DNA from: Chloroflexota bacterium
Lineage (GTDB): Bacteria > Chloroflexota > Anaerolineae > Aggregatilineales > J027
Assembly: GCA_013112715.1 (NCBI GenBank)
Contig: JABFGB010000002.1
Coordinates: forward strand, 62,001-126,000
DNA: 64,000 nt
Reading direction: 5' to 3'
Under the pieces are notes generated by a model. That model was not told where the DNA came from, did not search any database, and saw only the letters and a list, made by a program, of their open reading frames with translations. Below, piece after piece: positions 26,705-35,737 of the stretch. Positions within the stretch are counted from its first letter, which is position 1. Each line of letters starts with the position of its first letter. Position numbers and translations under genes: made by a program.

Positions 26705-27907
26705 ATGATTAGTATTCCAATGACAATTGGTATTGAAGAAGAATATCAAATTATTGACCCCCAAACCCGCGAACTAACTTCCTACGTCCAGCAACTGATG
26801 AATAAAGGCCGGGTCACGCTTGGTAATCAATTAAAACCTGAATTCATGCAATCCCAAATTGAGGTTGGTAGCCGCGTTTGTGCCAATATTCAGGAGGCCC
26901 GCCAAGAGATTATCCATTTGCGACGGACGGTTTTTGAGGCGGCAGAGGAAAATGGTCGGGCGATTGCCGCTGCTGGAACGCATCCATTTTCGCGCTGGCA
27001 GGATCAGCGTTTTTCCGAAGGCGAGCGATACGACGACCTGCAATCCACTATGCAAGACGCCGCCCGTCGCTTGTTAATCTTCGGGATGCACGTTCATATC
27101 GGTTTTGGGCAAGACCGCCGCGCTTTTGAGTTGATTGTGGATGTCATGAATCAAATCCGCTATTTCCTGCCGCATATTTTGGCGCTTTCAACTTCCTCCC
27201 CGTTTTGGCATGGACGCGACACGGGTATGAAAAGTTACCGCTGTCTGGTTTTTGAAAACATGCCCCGCACGGGTATTCCCCCCATTTTTGGCGGATTTGC
27301 GGAGTATGATCGTTATGTGGATGTGATGGCGGCGGTGGGGTCATTGGGACCAAAAGGAACTGGCAAACCGTCGGGTGAAGCCTCGCCTAAAGATGCGACC
27401 AAGATTTGGTGGGATGCACGACCTCATCCGAATTGGGGTACGCTCGAAATCCGTATTTCCGACATGTGTACGACGGTGGATGAGTGCATGTGTGTGGCAG
27501 CGCTGATTCAGTCATTGGTTGCCAAATTTATCAAGCTCCGCAATCAAAATCTCAGTTGGCGCATTTATCCTTCGCATATGATTAGCGAAAACAAGTGGCG
27601 GGCGGTTCGTTGGGGCATTGATGGCAAGCTCATTGATTTTGGCATCGAAGACGAAGTGCCCATGCGCTTATTGGTACAGGAGATTTTGGAAATCATTGAC
27701 GACGTGGTAGACGACCTCGGAACACGCCAAGATGTCGAATATGCCAAGACGATTTTGGAAAAGGGGACAAGTGCTGATCGTCAACTTGCCACCTTCCGCC
27801 GTGCTTTGAATGAAGGGGCGGATACCCGTGAAGCGTTGAATGCAGTGGTGGATCAGTTGATTCGGGAGACCCAACTGGGCTGGCGGGAACCCGCTATGCA
27901 ACCGTAA
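26705..27907 (+). CDS. ybdK: Carboxylate-amine ligase, GCS2/YbdK family
   Basis: A 400-residue protein of the glutamate-cysteine ligase type 2 family. The signature MTIGIEEEYQIID opens the ATP-grasp-like fold. AAAGTHPFSRWQDQ, GMHVHIGFGQDRR (substrate and metal side chains) and GTLEIRISDMCTT follow in the usual order. YbdK of Escherichia coli has weak glutamate-cysteine ligase activity and the true substrates of most members are unknown. The ATG at 26705 is chosen because AGGAG precedes it by 11 nt and family members begin near here; the frame is open back to 26603 across a terminator and promoter. It is followed after 14 nt by a small membrane protein gene. Confidence 0.88.
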   Translation: MISIPMTIGIEEEYQIIDPQTRELTSYVQQLMNKGRVTLGNQLKPEFMQSQIEVGSRVCANIQEARQEIIHLRRTVFEAAEENGRAIAAAGTHPFSRWQDQRFSEGERYDDLQSTMQDAARRLLIFGMHVHIGFGQDRRAFELIVDVMNQIRYFLPHILALSTSSPFWHGRDTGMKSYRCLVFENMPRTGIPPIFGGFAEYDRYVDVMAAVGSLGPKGTGKPSGEASPKDATKIWWDARPHPNWGTLEIRISDMCTTVDECMCVAALIQSLVAKFIKLRNQNLSWRIYPSHMISENKWRAVRWGIDGKLIDFGIEDEVPMRLLVQEILEIIDDVVDDLGTRQDVEYAKTILEKGTSADRQLATFRRALNEGADTREALNAVVDQLIRETQLGWREPAMQP

Positions 27908-27921
27908 AGTCATAACAGGCT

Positions 27922-28101
27922 ATGCGACGAATTTTTATCTTAATGTCTTTGGTGGCGATGATGGGGCGGGCGCTCATTGTATGGTTGCGTGTCCGTCCAA
28001 TTGTCCCTACAGTGCGTTGGTTGCTGCGGGTACGCCCAGAGGTTGTGGCCTATCTGCGCGAAATTAACCAAATTCGCTCTCTGACGAAGCCGCCGTCGTA
28101 G
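27922..28101 (+). CDS. Small basic membrane protein, unrecognised
   Basis: A 59-codon frame begins with ATG 14 nt after the ligase stop. The product has a hydrophobic N-terminal half (RRIFILMSLVAMMG, then ALIVWL) and an arginine-rich second half (VRPIVPTVRWLLRVRPEVV) ending in TKPPS. The position and the plausible membrane-anchor composition favour a real gene, but the ribosome site is weak and I recognise no family. It could be translated with the ligase. It ends 12 nt before the convergent M23 peptidase gene. Confidence 0.5.
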   Translation: MRRIFILMSLVAMMGRALIVWLRVRPIVPTVRWLLRVRPEVVAYLREINQIRSLTKPPS

Positions 28102-28113
28102 AGATTTGCTCTT

Positions 28114-29022
28114 CTAGCACGTACCATAACCGCGCTGTTCAAAACTGAGCGGGTCAACGGGGACATCGTTGATGCGCGTTTCATAATGGACATGTGGGCC
28201 AGTGCTGTTGCCCGTACTGCCACTCCACCCGATGACCGAAAATCGCCCCACTGACTGTCCAGATGACACATTAAACGAAGTCAAATGGGCATAGTAGGTG
28301 ATGAATGCTCCACTTTGAATAATGACCAGATAGCCGTAGCCAATTTCGCTCCAACCCGCAAAGGTGACAGTCCCGCTGTGCGTGGCTTGGACAGGCGTGC
28401 CCAAAGGAATCCCCAAGTCTATGCCAATATGATATTGATGAAAGCGCTGCGTCAAAATGCCGGAGACGGGTAGCCCTGCTGGGCCACATCCCCCCTCCGG
28501 CACATCCGCATTGGCAACGATGGTTGGGCCTGCCTGACCCGATGGGTCAAAAAAATCAGGTGGTGTGGCGGTGATAATCCCTTGATCTTCAGATTGGATA
28601 TAGGTCGGGACAATGGGGGCAGTGGTGGGGAAAATTGGAGGCAGTGCTGATAGTGGCGTGGGGGTGGTTAAGGAAAACTGCGAGTTGCCTGTCATTGGTA
28701 AATAAACGCCAACAGGGGGAATTCCCGGCACAGCGATGGGCAACCCGGCAGGATTATCAACAAAATTATCATGCCATAGGGCTTGTTCGACGCCGGGGAG
28801 CACCGCCGCGTAGTAGCTTGATGGGGGAAGTTCGGCAGATAAATCTGCGGTGGCAACTGTTGGGACAGTGCGCAATTGACGATTGGGCTGATTCCACGCT
28901 GCTGTCCATGCAAAGTAGGTGCTGCTGAGAATGAGCAGAACCAACACCAGCCCCCACAGCCAATGATTGAGGCATTGACGGGAGCGGGCAGGCAAGGAAA
29001 CGGGCTGAGTTTGTTTTGGCAT
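28114..29022 (-). CDS. Membrane-anchored M23 (LytM-like) endopeptidase
   Basis: A 302-residue protein: cytoplasmic N terminus, one membrane segment (about residues 26-44 from this start), a low-complexity Pro/Thr outer linker, and a C-terminal M23 domain. The zinc ligands are present as H-x3-D in YHIGIDLG and H-x-H in GPHVHYE. GSTGNSTGPH is the usual substrate-side loop, so the enzyme should be active against peptidoglycan cross-links or act as a regulator of amidases. The ATG at 29022 is preferred over an in-frame TTG at 29040. The chain ends soon after the catalytic domain with a final Cys (GYGTC). Confidence 0.88.
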   Translation of the reverse strand: MPKQTQPVSLPARSRQCLNHWLWGLVLVLLILSSTYFAWTAAWNQPNRQLRTVPTVATADLSAELPPSSYYAAVLPGVEQALWHDNFVDNPAGLPIAVPGIPPVGVYLPMTGNSQFSLTTPTPLSALPPIFPTTAPIVPTYIQSEDQGIITATPPDFFDPSGQAGPTIVANADVPEGGCGPAGLPVSGILTQRFHQYHIGIDLGIPLGTPVQATHSGTVTFAGWSEIGYGYLVIIQSGAFITYYAHLTSFNVSSGQSVGRFSVIGWSGSTGNSTGPHVHYETRINDVPVDPLSFEQRGYGTC

Positions 29023-29074
29023 AGCTTCTATTGTACTCAATCAGCCATAAACAGAAACAATATGGCTTGACAGC

Positions 29075-29104
29075 AAAAAAGAGCGTACCGGGTGGCACGC
29101 TCTT
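29075..29104 (-). terminator. Intrinsic terminator after the DUF4397 gene
   Basis: On the minus strand AAGAGCGTGCC pairs with GGTACGCTCTT (one G:U) around a short CACCC-type loop and is followed by a run of T residues. It lies 30 nt after the stop at 29134 and just before the M23 peptidase gene. Confidence 0.8.
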
Positions 29105-29133
29105 GAACCAAGAGACACTACAGGGGTACAGAG

Positions 29134-31002
29134 TTAAGGCTGGACTTGAATGAGGATGTAACCAAAGGTTGTCGGGTCAGCGGCATCACCCACTACAATG
29201 AAGGTGTAGTAGTTGCCTTTGACAAGTTCAAAACTTTCAATGCGATAGTACACATTGCCTTGCCCATCGCTGAAATTGAAAGTCCGGGTATTGGCATTCA
29301 AATTGAGATTGTCGCTGCCTTGCCCGTAGGCCAAGATGCCAGCCAAAACGTCGCCGCTGGCTGAATTGATGACCGACATGCCCGGCACATTACGGACAGC
29401 ATGAATGAAGCGGACACGCGCTTGGTCTAGTGGAATCAATTCGATATTGTCAGCAAAGGCATTGACGCGGAAGTTATCGGTGCCAAGTGCAACCAATGTA
29501 AGCGGGAAATTATTGGCGGTGATAGTCAATTGGTCACGCCAAATTGGTTCAACACCTTCGGCAGGGGTGACATCGCCGGGATAGACCGTCAGTTCATAGC
29601 TTCCGGCTGACAGGGTTAGATAGTCGGTGAAGTCGAGATAGTTCAGGTTATTGAGCACCAAATCGCCATTGAGGTAGAAATCTAGCGAGGGTGAATCTGG
29701 CGCGGCATGGGCAAAACGAACCGATGCAACCTGTTCAACGGGTTCATTAAACCAAGTCCAACGCTGGCGATCTGTACCATAGATAATCAAAGTGGCAATG
29801 GAGCCAGCCGGGGCGTTGACTTCGGCCCGACCAACAGTGGCGCTGGGATCGCTGGCGTCGACAAGTGTCAGGTCATACAGACCACCGGGAACGTTGGCAG
29901 AGGCGAGACTACCCTGTGACACTTCTTCGATCAAGGTAATGCCGTTTTGCGAGACAAGACCGAAATTCGGGATGATGCTGGTGAGGTTCATGACCTGCAA
30001 ACGGGCAGTATTGACCGGAACAGGTGTCAGATCATCAGCGAACAAATCGAGACTTACCGCTTCAGGCGTCCCAGTGAGGAGCATGAACAGGCTTTGGTCT
30101 TCGGCGATGTCGAGGGTTGTGGTAACAACTGGTGTACCCCCATCGGGCGAAGTACCAGTCGCATAGACTTCAAAGGTGTAGTTGCCGGGCGTCACAACGA
30201 CTTCATTGGTGGCTTCCCCATAGCGAATCCCAGCGTAAACGGCAATGGGATCGGCGTTGACATACACGTCATAGGTGACTTGTTCAGCACCTTCGGGGAC
30301 ATCTACCAAATTCATGAAGCGGAAACGATTGGTGCCGCTGACGCGATAGGGCCGACCTGTTAATTGGACAATACGTGGGGCAGGGCTGGCAGAATCGCCA
30401 ACGAAAAATACTAGATAATACCGTCCGGGGGAAAGGACGATGTCCGAAGCAGGGCTGCTGCCGAGAGCTACGGAATAGCTGCCCGCGACGACTTCAGCGG
30501 CTTCACTGACTTCACCAAATCCGAGGCTGGCAACTGATTCACTGTTGACGCGGATGTCTTGGTCGCCACTGCCCTGCACCGCATTGACATAGGCCACGCG
30601 GGTCAGATTACGGACGGGTGGGGCAGCATTGTCTACCGTAACCACCACTTGGCTGTCTGCTCCCGCGCCAATCAATGTCGCTGTCATACGGGTTGCATTG
30701 GCGAGGCTCAGGGTAGCACTGGCAATTTCAGCACCTGCTGGCGTGGTAAAGACTACAGTATGGTCTCCACTGTAGAAAGTGAAATAACCCACGACATTGA
30801 ACAATTTATTGGCGATGAGACGGTTATCGAGATAGACATCAACGTCCCCTCCTGTCACGGTGGCGTTGGCAAAGCGGATAAACCCAACACCTGTCTGGGT
30901 CTCTGGGGATGCTTCAACATGTGATTGCATCGCGCCAAACGCGGTTAGGGCGATGATCCCGATTAAGCAGAGACTGATAAAACGTTGGAGATGCTTTCGC
31001 AT
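29134..31002 (-). CDS. Secreted multi-repeat DUF4397 protein
   Basis: A 622-residue exported protein with a signal peptide (residues 1-32, RKHLQRFISL to VEA) and about six beta-sandwich repeats of the DUF4397 type. Each opens with a strand like VRFAHAAPD, VRFIHAV, FRFMNLVD or RVAYVNAV. Each continues with a DVYLDN or DFYLNG strand and a closing PGNYTFEVY or AGSYELTVY strand. The repeats are divergent, and the fourth is poorest. The ATG at 31002 has AAGGAG 8 nt upstream; the frame is open to 31050 without signal-like sequence. DUF4397 proteins are abundant surface or secreted proteins with no proven function. It has its own terminator. Confidence 0.88.
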   Translation of the reverse strand: MRKHLQRFISLCLIGIIALTAFGAMQSHVEASPETQTGVGFIRFANATVTGGDVDVYLDNRLIANKLFNVVGYFTFYSGDHTVVFTTPAGAEIASATLSLANATRMTATLIGAGADSQVVVTVDNAAPPVRNLTRVAYVNAVQGSGDQDIRVNSESVASLGFGEVSEAAEVVAGSYSVALGSSPASDIVLSPGRYYLVFFVGDSASPAPRIVQLTGRPYRVSGTNRFRFMNLVDVPEGAEQVTYDVYVNADPIAVYAGIRYGEATNEVVVTPGNYTFEVYATGTSPDGGTPVVTTTLDIAEDQSLFMLLTGTPEAVSLDLFADDLTPVPVNTARLQVMNLTSIIPNFGLVSQNGITLIEEVSQGSLASANVPGGLYDLTLVDASDPSATVGRAEVNAPAGSIATLIIYGTDRQRWTWFNEPVEQVASVRFAHAAPDSPSLDFYLNGDLVLNNLNYLDFTDYLTLSAGSYELTVYPGDVTPAEGVEPIWRDQLTITANNFPLTLVALGTDNFRVNAFADNIELIPLDQARVRFIHAVRNVPGMSVINSASGDVLAGILAYGQGSDNLNLNANTRTFNFSDGQGNVYYRIESFELVKGNYYTFIVVGDAADPTTFGYILIQVQP

Positions 31003-31102
31003 TATGCTGGCTCCTTGATTCATACAAAAAAGGAAAAGCTGAGTTATCAAAATTGTAAAGTGAATACCCTACCAGTATACGAGAATGTCGAAATTAGGAA
31101 AT

Positions 31103-31118
31103 TAGCCCAATGGGGCTA
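31103..31118 (-). terminator. Weak terminator-like hairpin
   Basis: TAGCCC and GGGCTA form a 6-bp stem with a 4-nt loop, followed on the minus strand by ATTTCC. It lies 30 nt beyond the stop of the TPR-like membrane protein gene. The T-run is poor. Confidence 0.35.
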
Positions 31119-31147
31119 CCTGTGTTGTATTAATTGAAATATTACGA

Positions 31148-32233
31148 CTAGTTCTCAAATTGGATGCTGCGAATCATGCGGCGAGCGGTTCTGGCTTGAC
31201 CGCCGGGGGATTCTTCGAGTGCGAGCATGAAAAATGCGTAGGCTTGCCCGTTATGTTGGGTTGTCGCAAGGTAGTAGCTAATGTTGATTTCGTTTACGTC
31301 AACAGTGGAAGATTCGGCAAATTCTTCGGGAAATTGGAGCGACAGATTAAATGAAGTCATGGTGGCCTCTTCACCGTCAACTTCGACTTCTTTTGTTTCA
31401 GTATGGATGTCAAAATTAATCCCAAAAAATTCAAGGGACTCCATGTCTTCGGCATTGCTCTCGAATTGGGCTTGAATTTCGGCAAGCTGCTCTGGCGATA
31501 CTGGTGCAAAAATAACTAGCCCAAACGATTGGAGCAACTCCTTCGATTCTTCATCAGATAAATTGCTGTCACTTTGATTTACGATGCTTGAATTGAGTCC
31601 GATGGGATCATCGCCCGTTAGCACACTGATGGCAGCATCGGCAGAAGGCTGACTTGCCAGAAGCGGAACGATGGAATCAATGCCATAACTAGCGGCGACT
31701 GTGACCTTATCCACGACCTGATTCTGGGTTTGGAAATTGATAATTTTCCCTTCCCAATCTTTGGGATAATGGATGGAATACTGAATAGTGGTAGCCTTGT
31801 TCGACAAATCAGGGCCGAATAAACCGAATAACCCACTATGCTGATAGGTATAAGCGTACCATCCGACCGCCAGCACAAACAACACTACGATGAGTAGTGC
31901 GCCTCCAACCAACAATAAATCAGCGGGGCGAATTTGGATTTTGGAACGGTTGAGATGACTGCTTGGTGGCGGCAGATCAGCAATACTGAATACCGCGTCA
32001 ATCTCCAATTCTTCTAACATGGCGCGGGCTTTGGCATGGTAGGGTTTCAATTCTAAGACGTGTTTGAGAGCAGTCTGTTTGAGGGCGCGATCCTCAACGA
32101 TGTTTGCCATAACCCACCATCCCCTTGCATCCAAAGGGTTCTGGCGGGTGTACGCTTCGACCAACTGACGTGCCTGTCCTTGCTGGCCTTCTTTTGCTAA
32201 TTGGACACTTTTGAGCAAAAGCTCTTCGGTCAT
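31148..32233 (-). CDS. TPR-like membrane protein with outer domain, unknown function
   Basis: A 361-residue protein in three parts. Residues 1-80 are helical with TPR character (AKEGQQGQARQLVEAY, then NPLDARGWWVMA, LELKPYHAKARAML). One membrane segment lies at about 107-128. The outer C-terminal region of some 230 residues begins with the PsbP/DUF1795-like pattern TIQYSIHYPKDWEG and ends with ARRMIRSIQFE, a shape seen in lipoproteins of unknown function. It lies 49 nt downstream of the STAS gene on the same strand. The TPR part may bind a cytoplasmic partner and the outer part a ligand. No enzyme motif is visible. Confidence 0.6.
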   Translation of the reverse strand: MTEELLLKSVQLAKEGQQGQARQLVEAYTRQNPLDARGWWVMANIVEDRALKQTALKHVLELKPYHAKARAMLEELEIDAVFSIADLPPPSSHLNRSKIQIRPADLLLVGGALLIVVLFVLAVGWYAYTYQHSGLFGLFGPDLSNKATTIQYSIHYPKDWEGKIINFQTQNQVVDKVTVAASYGIDSIVPLLASQPSADAAISVLTGDDPIGLNSSIVNQSDSNLSDEESKELLQSFGLVIFAPVSPEQLAEIQAQFESNAEDMESLEFFGINFDIHTETKEVEVDGEEATMTSFNLSLQFPEEFAESSTVDVNEINISYYLATTQHNGQAYAFFMLALEESPGGQARTARRMIRSIQFEN

Positions 32234-32282
32234 TCAGCCGTTCACACTTTCCCCAGCTATTAGGAATAGATTCGATAACCCA

Positions 32283-32615
32283 TCAGCTTTTGATAGCGGC
32301 GTCCAACGTTGGATACACATGGAAGAATTTGTCAAACCCGATGATTTCCAATACTCGCATAATTTTGAGGTTGGGAGCAGCCAACTGCACATCTCCACCA
32401 TTTTGGCGGCATTGCGTCAACACATCGGCTAAGATGCGTAACCCAGCGCTGTTCAAGTAATTAGTTTGTGAGAGATCGAGTACCAAATGATGATGCCCGG
32501 TGTTCACCGCATCACGCAATATATCTTCCATCTTGGTCGCCCCATCACCATCTACACGACCATCTACCTGAAAAACTATCTTGTCACCCTGCTGTGTTTG
32601 GGAGATGTTGAGCAT
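32283..32615 (-). CDS. STAS-domain anti-sigma factor antagonist
   Basis: A 110-residue single STAS domain. The core LVLDLSQTNYLNSAGLRIL carries the serine in NSAGLR, the residue phosphorylated by anti-sigma kinases in SpoIIAA/RsbV proteins. The ATG at 32615 has AGGGG 9 nt upstream, which suits better than an open frame back to 32657. No RsbW-like kinase or sigma factor gene is adjacent, so its partner is elsewhere. It is divergent from tgt and upstream of the TPR-like membrane protein gene. Confidence 0.85.
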   Translation of the reverse strand: MLNISQTQQGDKIVFQVDGRVDGDGATKMEDILRDAVNTGHHHLVLDLSQTNYLNSAGLRILADVLTQCRQNGGDVQLAAPNLKIMRVLEIIGFDKFFHVYPTLDAAIKS

Positions 32616-32740
32616 CGGAAACCGCCCCTTTATGTTAATACCACTACTGCTGTTCAATGATACTAGGAATATTTTGAAAGTGAAAATTTTGCCATATGTG
32701 AAGGGGCAATATGGCTGAATTTATCGTCTGCCATGAGTTT

Positions 32741-32769
32741 GTGTCAAAATTTTGGCCCGCTGTTATAAT
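32741..32769 (+). promoter_or_regulatory. Promoter of tgt
   Basis: GTGTCA (32741-32746), 17-bp spacer and a perfect TATAAT (32764-32769). Transcription would begin near 32776. A GTG at 32778 in the tgt frame would then have no leader, which supports the ATG at 32829 as the start. Confidence 0.6.
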
Positions 32770-32828
32770 GACCCCTTGTGCTTTATTCAGAGTATCAAGA
32801 CTGTGTTTTTAAGCCGATAAATCAACCT

Positions 32829-34010
32829 ATGAGTTTTACATTTTCATTGGAAGCTACTGCGGGACGTGCGCGTGCGGGTGTGTTTACAACTCCGCATGGA
32901 GACCTTTTGACACCCGTGTTTGCTCCGGTGGGAACACAGGCAACCGTCAAGGCGATTCTTCCCCGTGACCTGCATGATCTCAAAGCCACTCTCATCCTCG
33001 CCAATACCTATCATTTACATTTACGCCCCGGTGATGATTTGGTTGCTGCGATGGGTGGCTTGCATCACTTTATGGCGTGGGATGGCCCGATGTTAACGGA
33101 TTCGGGCGGCTTCCAAGTCTTTAGCTTGGCAGAATTACGCCGCATTGATGATAACGGCGTGCGCTTTCGCAGCCATTTGGACGGTGCCTCCTATTATCTG
33201 ACCCCCGAAAAGTCCATTGCGATTCAGCATAATCTGGGTGCAGACATTATTATGGCCTTTGATGAATGTGCCGTACCGAATGACAGAGCCTATTCCGAGG
33301 CTGCCATGCACCGCACCCATGCGTGGGCCAAACGTTGTGTGGAATATCATGTCACACATGGGGATGTCAACCGTCAGGTGCTTTTTGGAATTGTGCAGGG
33401 CGGCATTTTCCCGGATTTGCGTGCCCAATCGGTTGAGGCCATTACAGCGCTGAATCTTCCCGGCTATGCCATTGGCGGTTTAGCCGTTGGGGAAACCAAA
33501 AAAGAAATGCTGGCGACACTTGACGCCACCATGCCTTTGATGCCACCAGATCGCCCTCGGTATTTGATGGGGGTGGGTCGCGCTGAGGACTTGGTACAGG
33601 GCGTGGCGCGGGGCATTGATATTTTTGACTGTGTGCTGCCGACCCGCGAGGCCCGTCATGGAGCGGCGCTGACGCGGTTTGGGCGCTATAATATGCGAAA
33701 CCAACAGTTTGCACATGACCCGGAACCCATTGAGGTGGGGTGTGAATGTTACGCCTGCCAACATTTTTCGCGGGCTTACATCCGACACCTGATTAAAGCG
33801 AAAGAATTGATTGCACACCAATTGTTGAGCATCCATAACCTGCACTTTTTGTTAAAGCTGGTGCGGGATATGCGGGCCGCAATTGTTAAGGGCGAGTCCG
33901 AATTTAGGATATTTGCTGAGGCATTTTTGACCGATTGGCATTCTGGGGCCGGCGAGGAAGTCGTCGAGGAGGCCAAACGGTCATTGGGAGCAATCAACCT
34001 GTCAGGATAA
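32829..34010 (+). CDS. tgt: tRNA-guanine transglycosylase (queuosine pathway)
   Basis: A 393-residue TIM-barrel enzyme exchanging guanine 34 of certain tRNAs for a queuine precursor. Motifs seen are GTQATVKA, the base-binding DSGGFQVFSL, AFDECAVP, GYAIGGLAVGE, DCVLPTREARHG with the nucleophilic Asp region, and the zinc site C-x-C-x2-C in CECYAC followed by a downstream His. The length fits the family. The upstream promoter places the transcription start at about 32776. A PstS-like lipoprotein gene follows after 7 nt and may be co-transcribed. No other queuosine genes (queA, queC-F) are in the window. Confidence 0.95.
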   Translation: MSFTFSLEATAGRARAGVFTTPHGDLLTPVFAPVGTQATVKAILPRDLHDLKATLILANTYHLHLRPGDDLVAAMGGLHHFMAWDGPMLTDSGGFQVFSLAELRRIDDNGVRFRSHLDGASYYLTPEKSIAIQHNLGADIIMAFDECAVPNDRAYSEAAMHRTHAWAKRCVEYHVTHGDVNRQVLFGIVQGGIFPDLRAQSVEAITALNLPGYAIGGLAVGETKKEMLATLDATMPLMPPDRPRYLMGVGRAEDLVQGVARGIDIFDCVLPTREARHGAALTRFGRYNMRNQQFAHDPEPIEVGCECYACQHFSRAYIRHLIKAKELIAHQLLSIHNLHFLLKLVRDMRAAIVKGESEFRIFAEAFLTDWHSGAGEEVVEEAKRSLGAINLSG

Positions 34011-34017
34011 TCACTGG

Positions 34018-34872
34018 ATGAAGTGCGCTGCTGGTCGTAAAACCAAAAGAACCCTCGTCGTGGTGACATTAGCACTCGCTAGTTGTCGTGCGCCCATGCA
34101 AGCCCCGACCTCGACCCCCGAAGTAGTTCCTCTTTATTTTGTAACTTCAAGTAGTACCGATAGTCTCCTCCGAAGCCTAGCGGCGACCTATACCCGTGAA
34201 AATTCACTCGTAGCGATTGTTGACCAAGCCGCCAACGGAACCTCGATTGCTGTAGCACTTGACCCCACCCAATCTTCGGATCCTCCCCTCTATGCCCTGA
34301 CCACTTATCTGCCAAATTTGGATCATTTGTGGGCCGCGCCGTTGGGCCAAGACGGTATCGCTATTGTGGTACATCCTCGTTTGAACATCCCTCAGTTAAG
34401 TGCGGACGATCTGCGGCAAATTTTTACTGGGGTCGTCGAAAATTGGCTCGAATTGGGTGGGCCGGATCTGGCAATTACTGTTGTCAGCCGTGATGCCGAG
34501 TCAGATACCCGTCGTGTCTTTGAACAGCTGGTTTTGGGGCAACGCCAAATCACCTATAATGCACTCTTAGCCCTAACCGACAGCGCAATGTTGGATGTAG
34601 TGGCACAAATACCGGGGGCGATTGGGTTTATGAGTATGGCCCTAGTGTCGGGGCAGGTACGAGTGCTGCCGTTGGTTGGGGAGGTCGGGGATACACCAGT
34701 GCTGCCGACACCGCTGACGGTTGCAGAGGGCACGTATCCACTGCGAACACCCCTCTTGATTGTTGGGTCTAAACCACCTGAACCGGGGGATGGGTACTAT
34801 GAGTTTATTGTGTGGGCACAGCAGCGGCAGGCCCAACAGATTATTGGTGAACGATATGCGCCACTGCCCTAG
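34018..34872 (+). CDS. PstS-like substrate-binding lipoprotein
   Basis: A 284-residue exported protein with a lipobox LALASC (Cys near residue 23) after a KTKRT basic start. The mature part is a PBP-like fold. PLGQDGIAIVVHP, LSADDLRQIFTG and VENWLELGGPD match the conserved order in PstS/PBP-like_2 proteins (the IFTG-x-W element), as do SDTRRVFEQLV and PGAIGFMSM. The N-terminal phosphate loop (SGSS/T) is replaced by VTSSSTDSLLR. The ligand may be phosphate or another oxyanion. It starts 7 nt after tgt. No permease is next to it, so it may serve the Pst transporter at 12-17 kb or have a sensory role. Confidence 0.75.
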   Translation: MKCAAGRKTKRTLVVVTLALASCRAPMQAPTSTPEVVPLYFVTSSSTDSLLRSLAATYTRENSLVAIVDQAANGTSIAVALDPTQSSDPPLYALTTYLPNLDHLWAAPLGQDGIAIVVHPRLNIPQLSADDLRQIFTGVVENWLELGGPDLAITVVSRDAESDTRRVFEQLVLGQRQITYNALLALTDSAMLDVVAQIPGAIGFMSMALVSGQVRVLPLVGEVGDTPVLPTPLTVAEGTYPLRTPLLIVGSKPPEPGDGYYEFIVWAQQRQAQQIIGERYAPLP

Positions 34873-34935
34873 CCCCCTTATCACACGCGGGGATATATCC
34901 ATTGTTCATGGCGGCTGGATGGAAATTGTTATCCT

Positions 34936-35604
34936 ATGAATCAACCTACTTCCGCAATTGAAACGGCTTGGTGGAGACTCGTGACGTTTGGTTTCCGCCT
35001 GTTATATAACGAAATGGCTTGGACGTATGACACGGTCTCATGGGTGGTCAGTTTGGGTCAGTGGCGCAATTGGCAGCGGGCCGCCCTAAAACATTTGGGG
35101 ACCCAACCGGGGGAGTTGGTACTTGAATTGGCGCATGGTACGGGTAATCTGCAATTGGATTTGTATGCGGCTGGTTATCAACGAGTCGCCTATGATTTAA
35201 GCCCGCATATGGGGCGGATTGCACGACGCAAATTGCTTCGGCATCACGTGGTTGCGCCATTGGTGCGAGGCCGTGCCCAACAACTTCCCTTTCCCGACCA
35301 GCTATTCGATGGAGTGGTCAGCACTTTTCCGACCCCATTCATCATCGAAAAAGATACGCTACAAGAAGTCTATCGAGTGTTGAAACCGAGTCGGCGCTTG
35401 GTGATTGTTCCCAATGGTATTTTGACCGGGGGTGGGGTTGCGAAAGATGCGCTCGAAGCAGCCTATCGTGCGACGGGTCAACGGGGGCCATGGCCGGTGG
35501 ATTTGGAACAGCGATTCCAAGAGGCCGGATTTGCGGTGCAGTCATTGATTGAGCAGTGCCCCTATAGCATTGCGCAGGTGGTCGTTGCTACCCGGCAGGA
35601 TTAG
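34936..35604 (+). CDS. Class I SAM-dependent methyltransferase
   Basis: A 222-residue methyltransferase. Motif I is seen as VLELAHGTGNLQ (GTG replaces the usual GxG), followed by VAYDLSPHMGRIARRK as motif II and FDGVVSTFPTPFI at the motif IV position. RVLKPSRRLVIVP follows the usual UbiE-like layout. The N-terminal helix NEMAWTYDTVSW resembles the MAW-YD start of ubiquinone/menaquinone and small-molecule methyltransferases. It is 63 nt downstream of the lipoprotein gene. The substrate cannot be deduced. Confidence 0.85.
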   Translation: MNQPTSAIETAWWRLVTFGFRLLYNEMAWTYDTVSWVVSLGQWRNWQRAALKHLGTQPGELVLELAHGTGNLQLDLYAAGYQRVAYDLSPHMGRIARRKLLRHHVVAPLVRGRAQQLPFPDQLFDGVVSTFPTPFIIEKDTLQEVYRVLKPSRRLVIVPNGILTGGGVAKDALEAAYRATGQRGPWPVDLEQRFQEAGFAVQSLIEQCPYSIAQVVVATRQD

Positions 35605-35737
35605 ACCCCGTGTCAGGTTTTTGTCAGATTGCCTTCATCCATCCGTAGTATAACCATCCATTGACCGTCCGGCGTGGGTTTGCCCACCTATCGTATACTT
35701 GTCTCTATCACAGCAGTCTTTTTCGGAGGTCTATTGC

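Noticed and set aside
32778-32828. Upstream GTG start for tgt
   Set aside because: The promoter at 32741-32769 places the RNA start at about 32776, leaving no leader, and the added 17 residues are not family-like.
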